Positions 8,790 through 16,795 of a DNA stretch of 42,692 nt are shown here, piece after piece. Location: positions 1 through 42,692 of IMG/VR virus record IMGVR_UViG_3300041809_002378. One strand, given 5' to 3'. Numbering within the stretch: position 1 is the stretch's first letter; each line of letters opens with the position of its first letter. This stretch comes from a virus. The translations under genes and the position numbers were made by a program. The notes below the pieces were generated by a model. The model saw only the letters and a program-made list of their open reading frames with translations, was not told the DNA's origin and ran no database searches.

Positions 8790-9140
8790 GTGAAAAATCG
8801 CAACGCGGTCTCTGTCGAGCCCATCGGCAACCTGGTGGTGATCAGGCAAGACCAGGCGTCAGAAACGACCTCGGGCGGCATCGTGCTGCCCGACGCCGCG
8901 CAGGACCCCCGCCGGTTTGGCACTGTCTTGGCTGTCGGCCCGGGACAGTTCCGTACCATCCCCGCCTACACGAAGGATGAACAAGATTCGATGCGTTACC
9001 CCATGCAGTGCCAGGTCGGCGATCGCGTGATCCTGCCCTTGGGCGGCGGCGACGCGGTCCGGCTGGATCCGGCGGACGAGCAAAGCGAGGTCCTCGTGAT
9101 CTCCGAAAGCCACCTCTGCGGAATCCTGAGGTCGCAATGA
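8790..9140 (+). CDS. groES: GroES-type co-chaperonin (Cpn10)
   Basis: A 116-residue homologue of the GroEL lid protein. It shows the family's order of elements: an N-terminal strand (VEPIGNLVVIRQD), the mobile loop that docks on GroEL (ETTSGGIVLPDAA, residues ~24-37, including GGIVLP), TVLAVGPGQ, and VGDRVILP with a C-terminal strand EVLVISESHLCGIL. Starts with GTG after the strong site GAGGAG. Phages with such genes, like T4 with its analogue gp31, use it to adapt the host chaperonin to fold the capsid protein. The unusually long capsid polypeptide at 11476 would fit, which is inference. No groEL is present in the window, so the host GroEL must be the partner. The stop overlaps the next start (ATGA). 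Confidence 0.85.
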   Translation: MKNRNAVSVEPIGNLVVIRQDQASETTSGGIVLPDAAQDPRRFGTVLAVGPGQFRTIPAYTKDEQDSMRYPMQCQVGDRVILPLGGGDAVRLDPADEQSEVLVISESHLCGILRSQ

Positions 9141-9265
9141 TCGAAGCCATCGCGATCGGTTGGGCCGTCGGCTACCTCTACGGCATTCCCTGGGGATGGA
9201 TCGCCTGGGCGTCCATGTCCTTATTGGCCGATTTTCGGCCGTGCCATTGGAGAAAGCAGCTATGA
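9137..9265 (+). CDS. Small hydrophobic protein, 42 aa
   Basis: The ATG at 9137 overlaps the groES stop. The peptide begins MIEAIAIGWAVGYLYGIPWG and has one or two short hydrophobic stretches rich in tryptophan and glycine, ending FRPCHWRKQL. Probably membrane-associated. It is linked by ATGA overlaps on both sides, which supports it being translated. Function unknown. Confidence 0.5.
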   Translation: MIEAIAIGWAVGYLYGIPWGWIAWASMSLLADFRPCHWRKQL

Positions 9266-9510
9266 CACCGCTCCAAGAGGCCAAGGCCGAATTGCGGCTG
9301 GTGAGGCCCGATCTGCACTTCGTCTGTCAGAAGCTGGCCGAGGCCCTTGAAACCGGGGACCGGGGACCAGGGGCCAGGGACCAGGGCAAACAGGGGCCGT
9401 CGGCCGAGACCGCCGAAAATGCCGGTGATGGCCACCACCGCCAGCCCGCCGACGTCGAGGTCCGCGCGCCGGTACCGCCGCCGATCCACGCCCGCAAAAC
9501 CCGCAAATAG
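9262..9510 (+). CDS. Hypothetical protein, 82 aa, with repeat-derived tail
   Basis: The ATG at 9262 overlaps the previous stop. The first ~30 residues (MTPLQEAKAELRLVRPDLHF) are helical. From about residue 31 the coding DNA is the GGGGACCAGGGGCCAGGG dispersed repeat, translated as low-complexity G/D/R/P sequence. Either the natural C-terminus was replaced by repeat insertion, or only the start is functional. The 116 bp after it (9511-9626) hold no gene I can support. Confidence 0.45.
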   Translation: MTPLQEAKAELRLVRPDLHFVCQKLAEALETGDRGPGARDQGKQGPSAETAENAGDGHHRQPADVEVRAPVPPPIHARKTRK

Positions 9511-9626
9511 CTCGCGCCAATCCGTAGTGCGCTTTCTGCCGGCGGCCGTTTTCCGCCTCCGGCACTCTTTGTCCAGAATCTGGACAAGAGCCGCCCGCCG
9601 CCGGCGGCCATCGGCCACACTCTCGC

Positions 9627-9953
9627 ATGGGCCTGGTCGATTCGGTGAATTCCGCCATGACGGCGGCGGTCGCAGCGCTGCAAGCCGGTGATTATGCCAC
9701 CGCGCTGCAGCAAGCTCTTTCGGCCCAGGGCCTCTTGGCCCTCATTCCCCGCACGTCCCATGCCGCGGGCACCGGCGGCGGTTCCCACGGCTTCGAGTAC
9801 TCGCCCCAGGCCATCGGCGACTTCATTAAGAACCTTCGCCTGCAGCAGGGGGCGGCCCTGGGCGTGCAAAGCTCGCCCATCACCATCAGCGAGCCCACGG
9901 TGCTCGATGACGGCGAGCAATTCGCCAACTCCAGTGGCGGCTACGTCCAGTAG
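9627..9953 (+). CDS. Small head protein before the portal, possible connector
   Basis: 108 residues, start ATG 9627. The first 30 residues (MGLVDSVNSAMTAAVAALQA) are an alanine-rich amphipathic helix. The second half (SPQAIGDFIKNLRLQQG, then ITISEPTVLDD) resembles small proteins that stand immediately upstream of lambda-type portal genes, the place of gpW. A role in joining or filling the head is therefore likely by position, not by a motif I can prove. A GGCGGAGGGCGGAAGG-type repeat (reverse copy) fills the gap to the portal. Confidence 0.55.
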   Translation: MGLVDSVNSAMTAAVAALQAGDYATALQQALSAQGLLALIPRTSHAAGTGGGSHGFEYSPQAIGDFIKNLRLQQGAALGVQSSPITISEPTVLDDGEQFANSSGGYVQ

Positions 9954-9990
9954 CCGTTTTCCTTCCGGCTTCCGCCCTCCGCCTTTGAAG

Positions 9991-11472
9991 ATGTCCCTCC
10001 GCAGCTTTTTCTCCGGACTGTTCGGCCGCTCCTCGACGCCGCCCGCGCCGCAGGAGGCCGCCGAGGTCATGCGCGGCCGCTGGGGCCGCTGGGACTCCAA
10101 AGACACGGACCGCATGAACCAGGCCCATTGGGCGAAGGTCACGGGTTTGCCTATCAATGCGGAACTCGCCTACGCCAGCAATTGGCTGCGGGCCCAGAGC
10201 GAGTACGAGATTTCTTCCAACCCGGTGATGGAAGGGATCGTCAACAGCTACTGCACCGACGTCGTCGGGCCGGACGGCCCCAGTTACCGCGTCACGAGCT
10301 CCGATCCCGAGTACAACCGCAAACGCGAGAAGATATGGCGCCAGTGGTGGCGGCACGCGGGGGCCAACCGCCAGCTTTCCGGCGTGGAGATCCTCAACGG
10401 CTGGGTCCGCTCGTTGTGGAAGGCGGGCGAGTTTGGGACGCAACTGATCAACGATCCCAACGCGGCCGGGCCGATCAAGGTCCGCCTCCTGCCGGTGCAC
10501 ATGCACCGGCTCATGACGCCGCCCGAGTTCCTCGGCGATCCGGCCGTGGCCCTGGGCGTGCGGCGCGACGACAACCGCAACCCGATCGCCTATTACATCA
10601 GCGAGCCCTATATCTTCGGGCCCTTCGAGGTCTACACGGGCGAATTCTACATCGTCCGCTACGAGGATTTCATCCACGGTTTCGAGCAGACGGAAGAGGA
10701 CCAGGTGCGGGGCGTGCCCTGGCTGGCCAGCTCGTTGGACACGGTCGGCCAATTGCGGGACTGGGACAAGTCCATGCTGGACGCGGCCGAGTCGCTCTCG
10801 AAGACCGGCGTGGTTTGGCAGATGGAGGATCCGGGCGCAGCGCCGCAGATCATCCGTGGCTCGACGCCCATGGAACGGGGCCAGCAGACCTTCGGACCGC
10901 CCGGCTATAAGGCGCAACAGCTAAGCCCCACGCAGCCCAGCAGCGATCAGCAGAGTTTTCGCAGCGAGAAAAAGGCGGAGATCGGCCGGGGCCGCTGCAT
11001 CCCGCTGATGTTGATCAACCTCGACAGCAGCAAGCACAACTATTCGTCCGCCCGCTTCGACAATCAGCCCTATTGGCGATCGGTCGCCGGCGTGCAGGGC
11101 TGGCTGGGACGCATCGGCCTGGACCGGATCGAAGCCACCGTGATGCGCGAGGCCGAGCTGGCCGGCGAGCTGGACGAGCCGCCCGAGGATCTGGCCGTGG
11201 CCTGGGGCTGGATCAAGCCGCCCCACGTGGACCCCACCAAGGAGTCTGAGGCCGAGGCCGCCTACATCGAGAACCGCACCGTGCCCTGGTCCGACGCCGT
11301 GATCGCCCACGGCGACGATCCGGACCGCGTCTTGGCCACGCTCAAGCATGACAACGAGCGGATGAAGGAGGCCGGCCTGCCGCCGCTTCCCACCGCCGCG
11401 CCGCTGCCCAAGCCGGGTACCGGCTTCGCCAAGTTCGCCGCTGCCGCCGGCGGACAAGCCACGGGAGATTGA
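9991..11472 (+). CDS. Portal protein, lambda type
   Basis: 493 residues, start ATG 9991; the longer open frame upstream overlaps the previous gene and is not used. The protein forms the dodecameric ring through which DNA enters the head. It shows the lambda gpB-like pattern: an early conserved run (RGRWGRWDSKDTDRMN and WLRAQSEYEISSNP), NSYCTDVVGPDG near residue 85, a wing domain with HMHRLMTPPEF, then IIRGSTPMERGQQ and the clip/stem region with SRGRCIPLMLINLD-type sequence (GRGRCIPLMLINLDSSKHNYSSAR). Length is close to that of the family. The next gene starts 3 bases after the stop, so head assembly proteins are translated together. Confidence 0.85.
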   Translation: MSLRSFFSGLFGRSSTPPAPQEAAEVMRGRWGRWDSKDTDRMNQAHWAKVTGLPINAELAYASNWLRAQSEYEISSNPVMEGIVNSYCTDVVGPDGPSYRVTSSDPEYNRKREKIWRQWWRHAGANRQLSGVEILNGWVRSLWKAGEFGTQLINDPNAAGPIKVRLLPVHMHRLMTPPEFLGDPAVALGVRRDDNRNPIAYYISEPYIFGPFEVYTGEFYIVRYEDFIHGFEQTEEDQVRGVPWLASSLDTVGQLRDWDKSMLDAAESLSKTGVVWQMEDPGAAPQIIRGSTPMERGQQTFGPPGYKAQQLSPTQPSSDQQSFRSEKKAEIGRGRCIPLMLINLDSSKHNYSSARFDNQPYWRSVAGVQGWLGRIGLDRIEATVMREAELAGELDEPPEDLAVAWGWIKPPHVDPTKESEAEAAYIENRTVPWSDAVIAHGDDPDRVLATLKHDNERMKEAGLPPLPTAAPLPKPGTGFAKFAAAAGGQATGD

Positions 11473-11475
11473 AAG

Positions 11476-14271
11476 ATGCGCTGGACCGCCAAAGACGCTT
11501 CCGCAAAGAACAGCCGAGTCAAGGGCTCGCCCAAACTGCAAGCCCAGTGGGCCGCCGTCGCCAACGACGTGCTCAAGCGCCAATTGGCCAAGGGCAAATC
11601 GCAAAGCGAGGCCGAGGGCGTCGCCATCGCCGCGGCCAACGCCGCGGTGAAGAAAAAGCCCGCCAAGGCGCGCAACTACAAGGGCGACGACGCGGAAGAT
11701 TTTCAACACGGCACCAAGGCGCCCATCGACAAGAAGTACGGCGTGCCGCCCAAGCCGGCGGCCCGCACCGTCACCGAGGCCCCGCCGGTCGCCCGTTCGG
11801 CGGAAGATCTGCTCTGCCGCGTGGCGCCGCTGGCGCCCTCGACGCTCGACGACGAGACCCGCAGCGTGGAGGCCGTGCTGGCCAGCGATGCGCCCTGCCT
11901 CTCGATCGACCTGAAGACCGGCAAGACCTTTCTGGAGGTCTACCGCATGGACGGCATGGAGCCCGTGGCGAGCCAGGTCCCCCTCTGCGACACGCACAAG
12001 CGGGACTCGATCGACCGCGTCAAGGGCTCCGTCCGCGAGATCCACACCGACGGCAGCCAGGCGGTGGGCACGCTCACCGTCGACTCGAGCGAGTATCAGG
12101 CCTGGAGCAAGATCCGCAACCGGCACGTCACCGACGTCTCGGCCGGCTTTCAGCCGCTGGAAACCACCAAGATCGACGCCGGCAAATCGAAAGAGGTTGC
12201 CGGCCGCCTCTACACGGCCCCCGCCGACCGCCCGCTTTTCGTGCACACGAAGTGGCGGCTGCGGGAGGTTTCTCTGACACCGATCGGCTCGGACGTTCGA
12301 GCCAAAATCCGATCATGCACAACCTTTCAAGGAGCAGCGAGCATGAATAAGCACATTCGCAAGTGGCTCGAAACCGAACTGAAGCTTCGGAGCGAAGCCA
12401 CCGACGAAGAGGCCCAGACGTTCTGGGATGCCCTCGCCGAAGCCGAGCGCAAGCGGGCCGAAGAGGCCTGCCGCGACAAGGACGACGAGGACGAGGAAGA
12501 CGACGAGGACGAGGAAGACGACGAGGACGAGCCGCCCAAGCCGTCCACGCACAAGGTCACCCGCCACAGCACGGTGACCGAAGAGTCCCGCGCCGCCGAG
12601 GAGATGGAACGCGTCCGCCAGGAGGCGGAGAAGGCCGGCGCCAAGCGGGGCCGCGAAAAGGAAGTCGCCCGGCAGCGGAAGATCCGCCAACTGGCCGGCA
12701 GCGACGTCCCGGCCGAGATCGTCACCCGGGCGATCGACGAAGGCTGGACGCTCTCCCGCGTCCGCACCGTGTTCTTGAAGACCGTCCGCGAAGGCCGAAG
12801 CCCCAGCGTGGGCGGCGGCGGCGACATCGACGAGGCGGCCATTCGTGAGACGGTCCGCGAAGGCGGACCGGCGATCCACGTCCGTTCGCGCGAGAGCGAC
12901 TGCACCGTGGGCACCATGGCCGCGGCGCTGTTTGTGCGCAGCTACAACGGCAGCCACGACCCGGTCGACCTGATCGGCGGCTACCAACCCTCCGCCAGTC
13001 TCACGGGCGAAGACGGCAAGCCGGAGCCCGGCCGGACCTACACGGTCCGCAACGACGTCACCCGCATGATCGCCGGCCGCAGCCGCACCGCCAGCGAGTC
13101 CCGCCGCAAGGCCAACGAACGGCTCTTGGACCTGGGCGACCGCTACCGCTCGATGTCGCCGATGGACCTGGTCGACGAATGCAACCGCATCGAGGGCCGC
13201 ACCCGCACCAGCTACGACCGCGAAGAGCGCGTCCGTGCCGCCATGAGCGGCTCGGCCCTCTCGGCCATCTTCACCCAAAACGTCTCGGCCCAGTTCTTGG
13301 GCGGCTACCTCGACGCCGCCGACACCACGCAAGGCTGGACGACCGAGACTGACGTGCTGAACTTCCTCCAGAACGAGCGGGCCATCTACGGAAAGATGGG
13401 CCAGATGAAGAAGCTCGCCAAGGGCGGCACCGCCGCGGACCTCGACACCAGCGACTGGAACGAGGTCTACAAGATCTTCCGCTACGCCGGAAAGTTCACC
13501 GTCGATGAGCAGGACTTCATCAACGACCGCTTCGGCGCCCTGGAGCAGATGTCCCCGCAGGACATGGGTCTGACGGGCCGCCAGATCCGGCCCAACCTGG
13601 TCTACGCCCTGCTCTTGAGCAATCCCACGCTCACCCAGGACAGCATCGCCGTGTTCGACGCCAACACGCACAAGAACATCATCACCGGCGCCGTGACGGA
13701 CTTCAACCCCACCACGCCCGCGGCCAACGCCGGGCCGTTCCAGGATGCGACCACCGCGATGGGCAAGCAGCGGCTGCGCAACCGCGTCTTGAACTTGCGG
13801 CCGCGGTACGTGATCGCCGGCACCGACCTCGAATGGGCCGTGAACATCCTCTACAAGAGCCAGCAGCGGATCATCGCTTCCGGCTCCGGCGGCACCTACA
13901 ACCCGCTGGCCGCCGAGGGCGCCAACGTCGAGAGCCGGCTGGACGGCCGTCTGGACCCGCTGGGCTGCTACGACAACGACACGGGCAAGACGTTCTATCC
14001 GTACACGACCACGGGCACCACGGCCGGCCGCAGCGGCATGGCCATCATGGCGGCCCGCCCCGGCGAGCAGGGCGCCAAGACCATCGAGGTCGGCTACCGC
14101 ATCGGCACCGGCCGGGCCCCCCGCATCCGCAGCTCGATCCTCCGCGAGGGCAGCGGCCAGTACGGGATGAGCTGGGACGTGAACCTCGATATCGGTGCCA
14201 AGATCCTGGACTACCGCGGGTTGTGCCTGATCACGGGCGGCGGCAGCCAGTTGGCCGCGACCGGACCCTGA
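11476..14271 (+). CDS. Prohead protease-scaffold-major capsid fusion
   Basis: A single uninterrupted 931-codon frame holds what are normally two or three genes. Residues 1-60 form a small helical domain seen in phage protease regions. Residues ~130-280 match HK97-type prohead proteases, with likely catalytic His174 (CDTHKRDS) and Ser222 (DVSAGF) and the typical LREVSLTPIGSD end. Residues 335-352 are almost purely D/E, followed by charged helices to ~410, a scaffold-like delta region. From about residue 560 to the end (NVSAQFLGGYLDAADT ... YGMSWDVNLDIGAKILDY) lies the capsid shell protein. An internal ribosome site before Met290 (12343) could give a separate 642-residue scaffold-capsid protein. 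The protease would then cleave off the scaffold during maturation. Family assignment is by motif and position between portal and decoration genes. Confidence 0.8.
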   Translation: MRWTAKDASAKNSRVKGSPKLQAQWAAVANDVLKRQLAKGKSQSEAEGVAIAAANAAVKKKPAKARNYKGDDAEDFQHGTKAPIDKKYGVPPKPAARTVTEAPPVARSAEDLLCRVAPLAPSTLDDETRSVEAVLASDAPCLSIDLKTGKTFLEVYRMDGMEPVASQVPLCDTHKRDSIDRVKGSVREIHTDGSQAVGTLTVDSSEYQAWSKIRNRHVTDVSAGFQPLETTKIDAGKSKEVAGRLYTAPADRPLFVHTKWRLREVSLTPIGSDVRAKIRSCTTFQGAASMNKHIRKWLETELKLRSEATDEEAQTFWDALAEAERKRAEEACRDKDDEDEEDDEDEEDDEDEPPKPSTHKVTRHSTVTEESRAAEEMERVRQEAEKAGAKRGREKEVARQRKIRQLAGSDVPAEIVTRAIDEGWTLSRVRTVFLKTVREGRSPSVGGGGDIDEAAIRETVREGGPAIHVRSRESDCTVGTMAAALFVRSYNGSHDPVDLIGGYQPSASLTGEDGKPEPGRTYTVRNDVTRMIAGRSRTASESRRKANERLLDLGDRYRSMSPMDLVDECNRIEGRTRTSYDREERVRAAMSGSALSAIFTQNVSAQFLGGYLDAADTTQGWTTETDVLNFLQNERAIYGKMGQMKKLAKGGTAADLDTSDWNEVYKIFRYAGKFTVDEQDFINDRFGALEQMSPQDMGLTGRQIRPNLVYALLLSNPTLTQDSIAVFDANTHKNIITGAVTDFNPTTPAANAGPFQDATTAMGKQRLRNRVLNLRPRYVIAGTDLEWAVNILYKSQQRIIASGSGGTYNPLAAEGANVESRLDGRLDPLGCYDNDTGKTFYPYTTTGTTAGRSGMAIMAARPGEQGAKTIEVGYRIGTGRAPRIRSSILREGSGQYGMSWDVNLDIGAKILDYRGLCLITGGGSQLAATGP
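12329..12345 (+). promoter_or_regulatory. Internal ribosome site and in-frame ATG for scaffold-capsid
   Basis: AAGGAG at 12329-12334 lies 8 bases before the ATG at 12343, in frame with the long fusion gene and exactly at the boundary between protease and scaffold parts. This is a better site than that of the full-length start and suggests nested translation, as for lambda C and Nu3. Confidence 0.65.
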
Positions 14272-14291
14272 GCCGGCTGATTTGCAATGAC

Positions 14292-14328
14292 GCGGCGCGA
14301 CCGGCCGCAAAACCGGCCGCGCCGCTTT
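14292..14328 (+). terminator. Hairpin after the capsid gene
   Basis: Arms GCGGCGCGACCGG (14292-14304) and CCGGCCGCGCCGC (14313-14325) pair with one mismatch around an 8-base loop and are followed by TTTCCC. The T run is short, so termination may be partial, which would lower expression of downstream genes relative to capsid. Confidence 0.55.
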
Positions 14329-14398
14329 CCCGGTTTCCTTCCCGAGTTTCCCGGTTTCTTTCCCGAAGCAACAAGCCTTTTTCTAAAGGACATCCAAA

Positions 14399-14776
14399 AT
14401 GACTGCCTTCCCGCAGTATTCCGCCACCGCCCTCCCGCGTTATCCGTGGGATGAGGTGACGTTCGTTTCGACCGCGGTCTATCAACCCGGGGCCATCGTC
14501 CAGTTGGCTGATGGTCGGGCCGCCGTCTACACGGGTCTGGAAGCCAACGCGATCGGCGACCCGGTCACGTTCAAGACCCAAGGCGTTTTCGAGGTCGTTT
14601 CCGCCAGCGCCACCACCTTCAGCAGCGGTGCGCAGGTCAATTGGGACGCCGTTGGCGCGGCGGCCGTGGCCAAAAGCAGCGGCAGCTTCTACCTCGGCGC
14701 CGCGGTGCAGGCGAAGGTCGCCGGCACAACGAGCGTGCTGGTGGCCCTCAATCTGCCGACGCTGCCGAGTTCCTGA
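14399..14776 (+). CDS. Head decoration protein, DUF2190-like
   Basis: 125 residues, start ATG 14399 after AAAGGAC. It has the features of small capsid-decorating proteins that follow the major capsid gene: VYQPGAIVQLADGRAAVYTGLEA, GDPVTFKTQGVFEV and a C-terminal GAAVQAKVAGTTSVLVALN. These give an all-beta protein with alternating hydrophobic residues. The family (DUF2190) is usual at this place and is thought to stabilise the shell. A strong hairpin follows the stop, closing the capsid transcription unit. Confidence 0.7.
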   Translation: MTAFPQYSATALPRYPWDEVTFVSTAVYQPGAIVQLADGRAAVYTGLEANAIGDPVTFKTQGVFEVVSASATTFSSGAQVNWDAVGAAAVAKSSGSFYLGAAVQAKVAGTTSVLVALNLPTLPSS

Positions 14777-14795
14777 GTCACCCGCCAAACACCAG

Positions 14796-14839
14796 CCGGG
14801 GCGGCGCTTGAACGTCGCCGCCCCGGCGAGGGCCTTTTT
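14796..14839 (+). terminator. Terminator after decoration gene
   Basis: Perfect 11-bp arms CCGGGGCGGCG (14796-14806) and CGCCGCCCCGG (14816-14826) enclose a 9-base loop. TTTTT follows at 14835-14839, eight bases beyond the stem, and the next start codon is 3 bases further on. Confidence 0.7.
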
Positions 14840-14841
14840 CC

Positions 14842-15864
14842 ATGCGCAGCAGCAAGAAGACGCGGCCCCAGGCTCGCTATGTCGGACCCGCCCCGGAAGG
14901 CTCCTTTTTCGGGGCTTGCCGGCCGATCGCATCGCCTAGCTCGGCCTGCGCGCTGCAAGTCCATCCGCAGCGGGTGATTCCCCACATCCCGGCATGGGCG
15001 TTCGTCACAACGCGCCGCCTGGTGGCGGATACCTACAATCTGTTGGCCGATCTGCCCGCGGAGATTTCCGCCGTCGTCGGCATCGCCCGCAGCGGTTTGT
15101 TGCCGGCCGGGATCATCGCCATGGAGCGGCACCGCCCGCTCTTCGCCGCCACGCTGGAAGGGCACGTTCACCCGGTCGGCTACGGCGGCCGGATGATCGG
15201 CCAGCGGGCATCCCTTGCGCAGACTCGCCTGGTGCTGCTCGTCGACGATACGGCCTCGACGGGGACGGCGCTTGATCTGGTGCGGCCCTGGGTGCAGACG
15301 GCCTTTCCCGGCGCCGCCATCATCACCGCGGCCATTTATTGCACTCCGCAATCTTTGTCGCGCGTCGATTGGCCGGGCGTCGTCTACCCGAGGCCGCATT
15401 ACCTGGAATGGAACCTAGTCAACTCCGGGGTGATTCACGAAGCCGGCCTGGATTTCGACGGCATCCTCTGCGAGGACTGCCCGCCGAAAGCAGACGACGA
15501 CGGCGATGCGTATTGCCGATTCCTGGAAACGGCGCGACCAAAATACATTCCCCGCCGCGAGCCGATCGCCGCGATCGTGACTGCCCGCTTGGAAAAGTAC
15601 CGCCAGCCGACCCTGCGATGGCTGGAGCGCTGGGGCATCGAGTGCCGCCAATTGGTAATGGGGCCCTGGAAAACGATGGCCGCCAGGCAGAAGCCCGGGG
15701 CGATCGCCCGATGGAAGGCCGGCCAGTTCGCCAGGCTGCCGTTGGAATTGTTCGTCGAGAGCGATCCCGGCCAGGCCGCCGAAATCTGCCGCCTGGCCAA
15801 AAAACCCGTGCTGTGTCCGGCCGCCGAAAGGGTCTTTAAACCACTGCCGCAATCCCCATCCTGA
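14842..15864 (+). CDS. Phosphoribosyltransferase-HAD fusion protein (moron)
   Basis: 340 residues. The N-terminal half is a type I phosphoribosyltransferase: VVGIARSGLLPAG (residues ~78-90) and the PRPP-binding loop LVLLVDDTASTGTAL (130-144). The C-terminal half is a HAD-type hydrolase with LDFDGILCED (Asp204, Asp206), AAIVTARLEKYR and FVESDPGQA. The same two-domain arrangement occurs in bacterial surface-sugar and modification clusters, where its substrate is not settled. It has no structural role in a head. It lies between decoration and head-tail genes and is bracketed by terminators on both sides, the hallmark of a moron, a cargo gene inserted into a phage operon. A promoter must lie in or just after the first terminator, but I cannot pick one with confidence. 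Confidence 0.8.
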   Translation: MRSSKKTRPQARYVGPAPEGSFFGACRPIASPSSACALQVHPQRVIPHIPAWAFVTTRRLVADTYNLLADLPAEISAVVGIARSGLLPAGIIAMERHRPLFAATLEGHVHPVGYGGRMIGQRASLAQTRLVLLVDDTASTGTALDLVRPWVQTAFPGAAIITAAIYCTPQSLSRVDWPGVVYPRPHYLEWNLVNSGVIHEAGLDFDGILCEDCPPKADDDGDAYCRFLETARPKYIPRREPIAAIVTARLEKYRQPTLRWLERWGIECRQLVMGPWKTMAARQKPGAIARWKAGQFARLPLELFVESDPGQAAEICRLAKKPVLCPAAERVFKPLPQSPS

Positions 15865-15871
15865 TCGTTTC

Positions 15872-15927
15872 CCGGGGATCGCGGGCGGTAGAGTTTCACC
15901 GCCTCACCGCCCGCGTCCCCGGTTTTT
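15872..15927 (+). terminator. Strong terminator after the PRTase-HAD gene
   Basis: Arms CCGGGGATCGCGGGCGGT (15872-15889) and ACCGCCCGCGTCCCCGG (15906-15922) pair over 17 bp with one bulged base, then TTTTT at 15923-15927. This is the best intrinsic terminator in the head region. Confidence 0.85.
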
Positions 15928-15953
15928 CCTATCCCGTGGCGAAGTAACCTCCC

Positions 15954-16355
15954 GTGTCCAGCATCTCCTTTTTCGACGAAGTGTTCCAGGCCAACGCGCC
16001 GGTGGTGGATTCCATCTTCGGCAAGTCCTACGGTCTGCGCTGGGCGGGGACGGCCATCACACTGACGGCGATCCTGTCGGCCCACCCCATCAACTTCGAC
16101 AGCGAAGGCGACGTCGTCGAGACCACCCATTCCCATAACTTCGAGGTCACCGCGGCGGCCTTGACGCTCGGCCAAAGCGGGGCAGTCATCCTGCCGCAAC
16201 CCGGCATGCAGTTCACCGATCTGCAAGCCGACGGCACCAACGCCGTCTACGAGGTCGTCAAACGCGACGACGGCCGCTGTTACGACCCGGTGGACAACGA
16301 GGCCACGCGGCTGTTGGTTTATGCAAAGCTGATCCGGCGGAGCGAGAAGACATGA
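15954..16355 (+). CDS. Head-tail joining protein, 133 aa
   Basis: GTG start at 15954. The protein is beta-rich (LRWAGTAITLTAIL, VVETTHSHNFEVTAAALTL, AVILPQPGMQFTDLQ) with a C-terminal YEVVKRDDGRCYDPVDNEATRLLVYAKL. Small proteins of this type close the head after packaging or bind the tail. Assignment rests on size, composition and the gene order decoration, joining, completion, tube. Stop overlaps the next ATG (ATGA). Confidence 0.55.
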   Translation: MSSISFFDEVFQANAPVVDSIFGKSYGLRWAGTAITLTAILSAHPINFDSEGDVVETTHSHNFEVTAAALTLGQSGAVILPQPGMQFTDLQADGTNAVYEVVKRDDGRCYDPVDNEATRLLVYAKLIRRSEKT

Positions 16356-16795
16356 GCGACGTAACCCTCGTCGAGGTCGCCGATGCCATCGTGTCGGCCC
16401 TGAATCTGCCCGCCGCTCCGCGGGCCCCCGCCACCTGGTGCCGCGCGCTGGATACGGACGTCGAGTTGGAGGACCTGGAGGTCCTGCACGCCCAGGTTTT
16501 CCCCGGCAGCCTGAAGACGGAAGCCGGCGCCCGCAACGGCGAGTATCAGCGGGGCGAGTACGCGATCGACGTCGTCCTGCGTCAGAAGCTCGACACGGAC
16601 GATCGCCAAAAAGTCGACGGCCTCTTCCGACTCTTGCGGAAGGTGGACAAGTACCTCTTTGGACTCCAGCGGCTACCGGTGATGCCGGACGCCGCCTGGC
16701 TGGCCAGTTCCATGCGTTATCCCTACGTGCCCGCCAAGTTCAAGGCCCGCGAGTATTGGGCCCTGCTGTCGGTCACTTACCTGGTTTTCGATTGA
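16352..16795 (+). CDS. Head-tail/tail-completion protein, 147 aa
   Basis: ATG at 16352 overlaps the previous stop. Begins MSDVTLVEVADAIVSALNLP, followed by a mixed alpha/beta body ending REYWALLSVTYLVFD. The pattern of an N-terminal 'VADAIV.AL' helix and a C-terminal beta strand with a measured quantity domain recalls gpU- or neck-type proteins that terminate the tail tube. Position fits. No catalytic motifs. Its TGA shares its last A with the next ATG. Confidence 0.5.
   Translation: MSDVTLVEVADAIVSALNLPAAPRAPATWCRALDTDVELEDLEVLHAQVFPGSLKTEAGARNGEYQRGEYAIDVVLRQKLDTDDRQKVDGLFRLLRKVDKYLFGLQRLPVMPDAAWLASSMRYPYVPAKFKAREYWALLSVTYLVFD

Noticed and set aside
10921-12246. A 441-codon minus-strand frame across portal and protease
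   Set aside because: Same shadow effect; no ribosome site, and the composition is not protein-like.
12313-14310. A 665-codon open frame on the minus strand
   Set aside because: It lies wholly opposite the protease-capsid gene and its translation is rich in V, A, G, H and R from third-position GC. It is a shadow of a high-GC gene.
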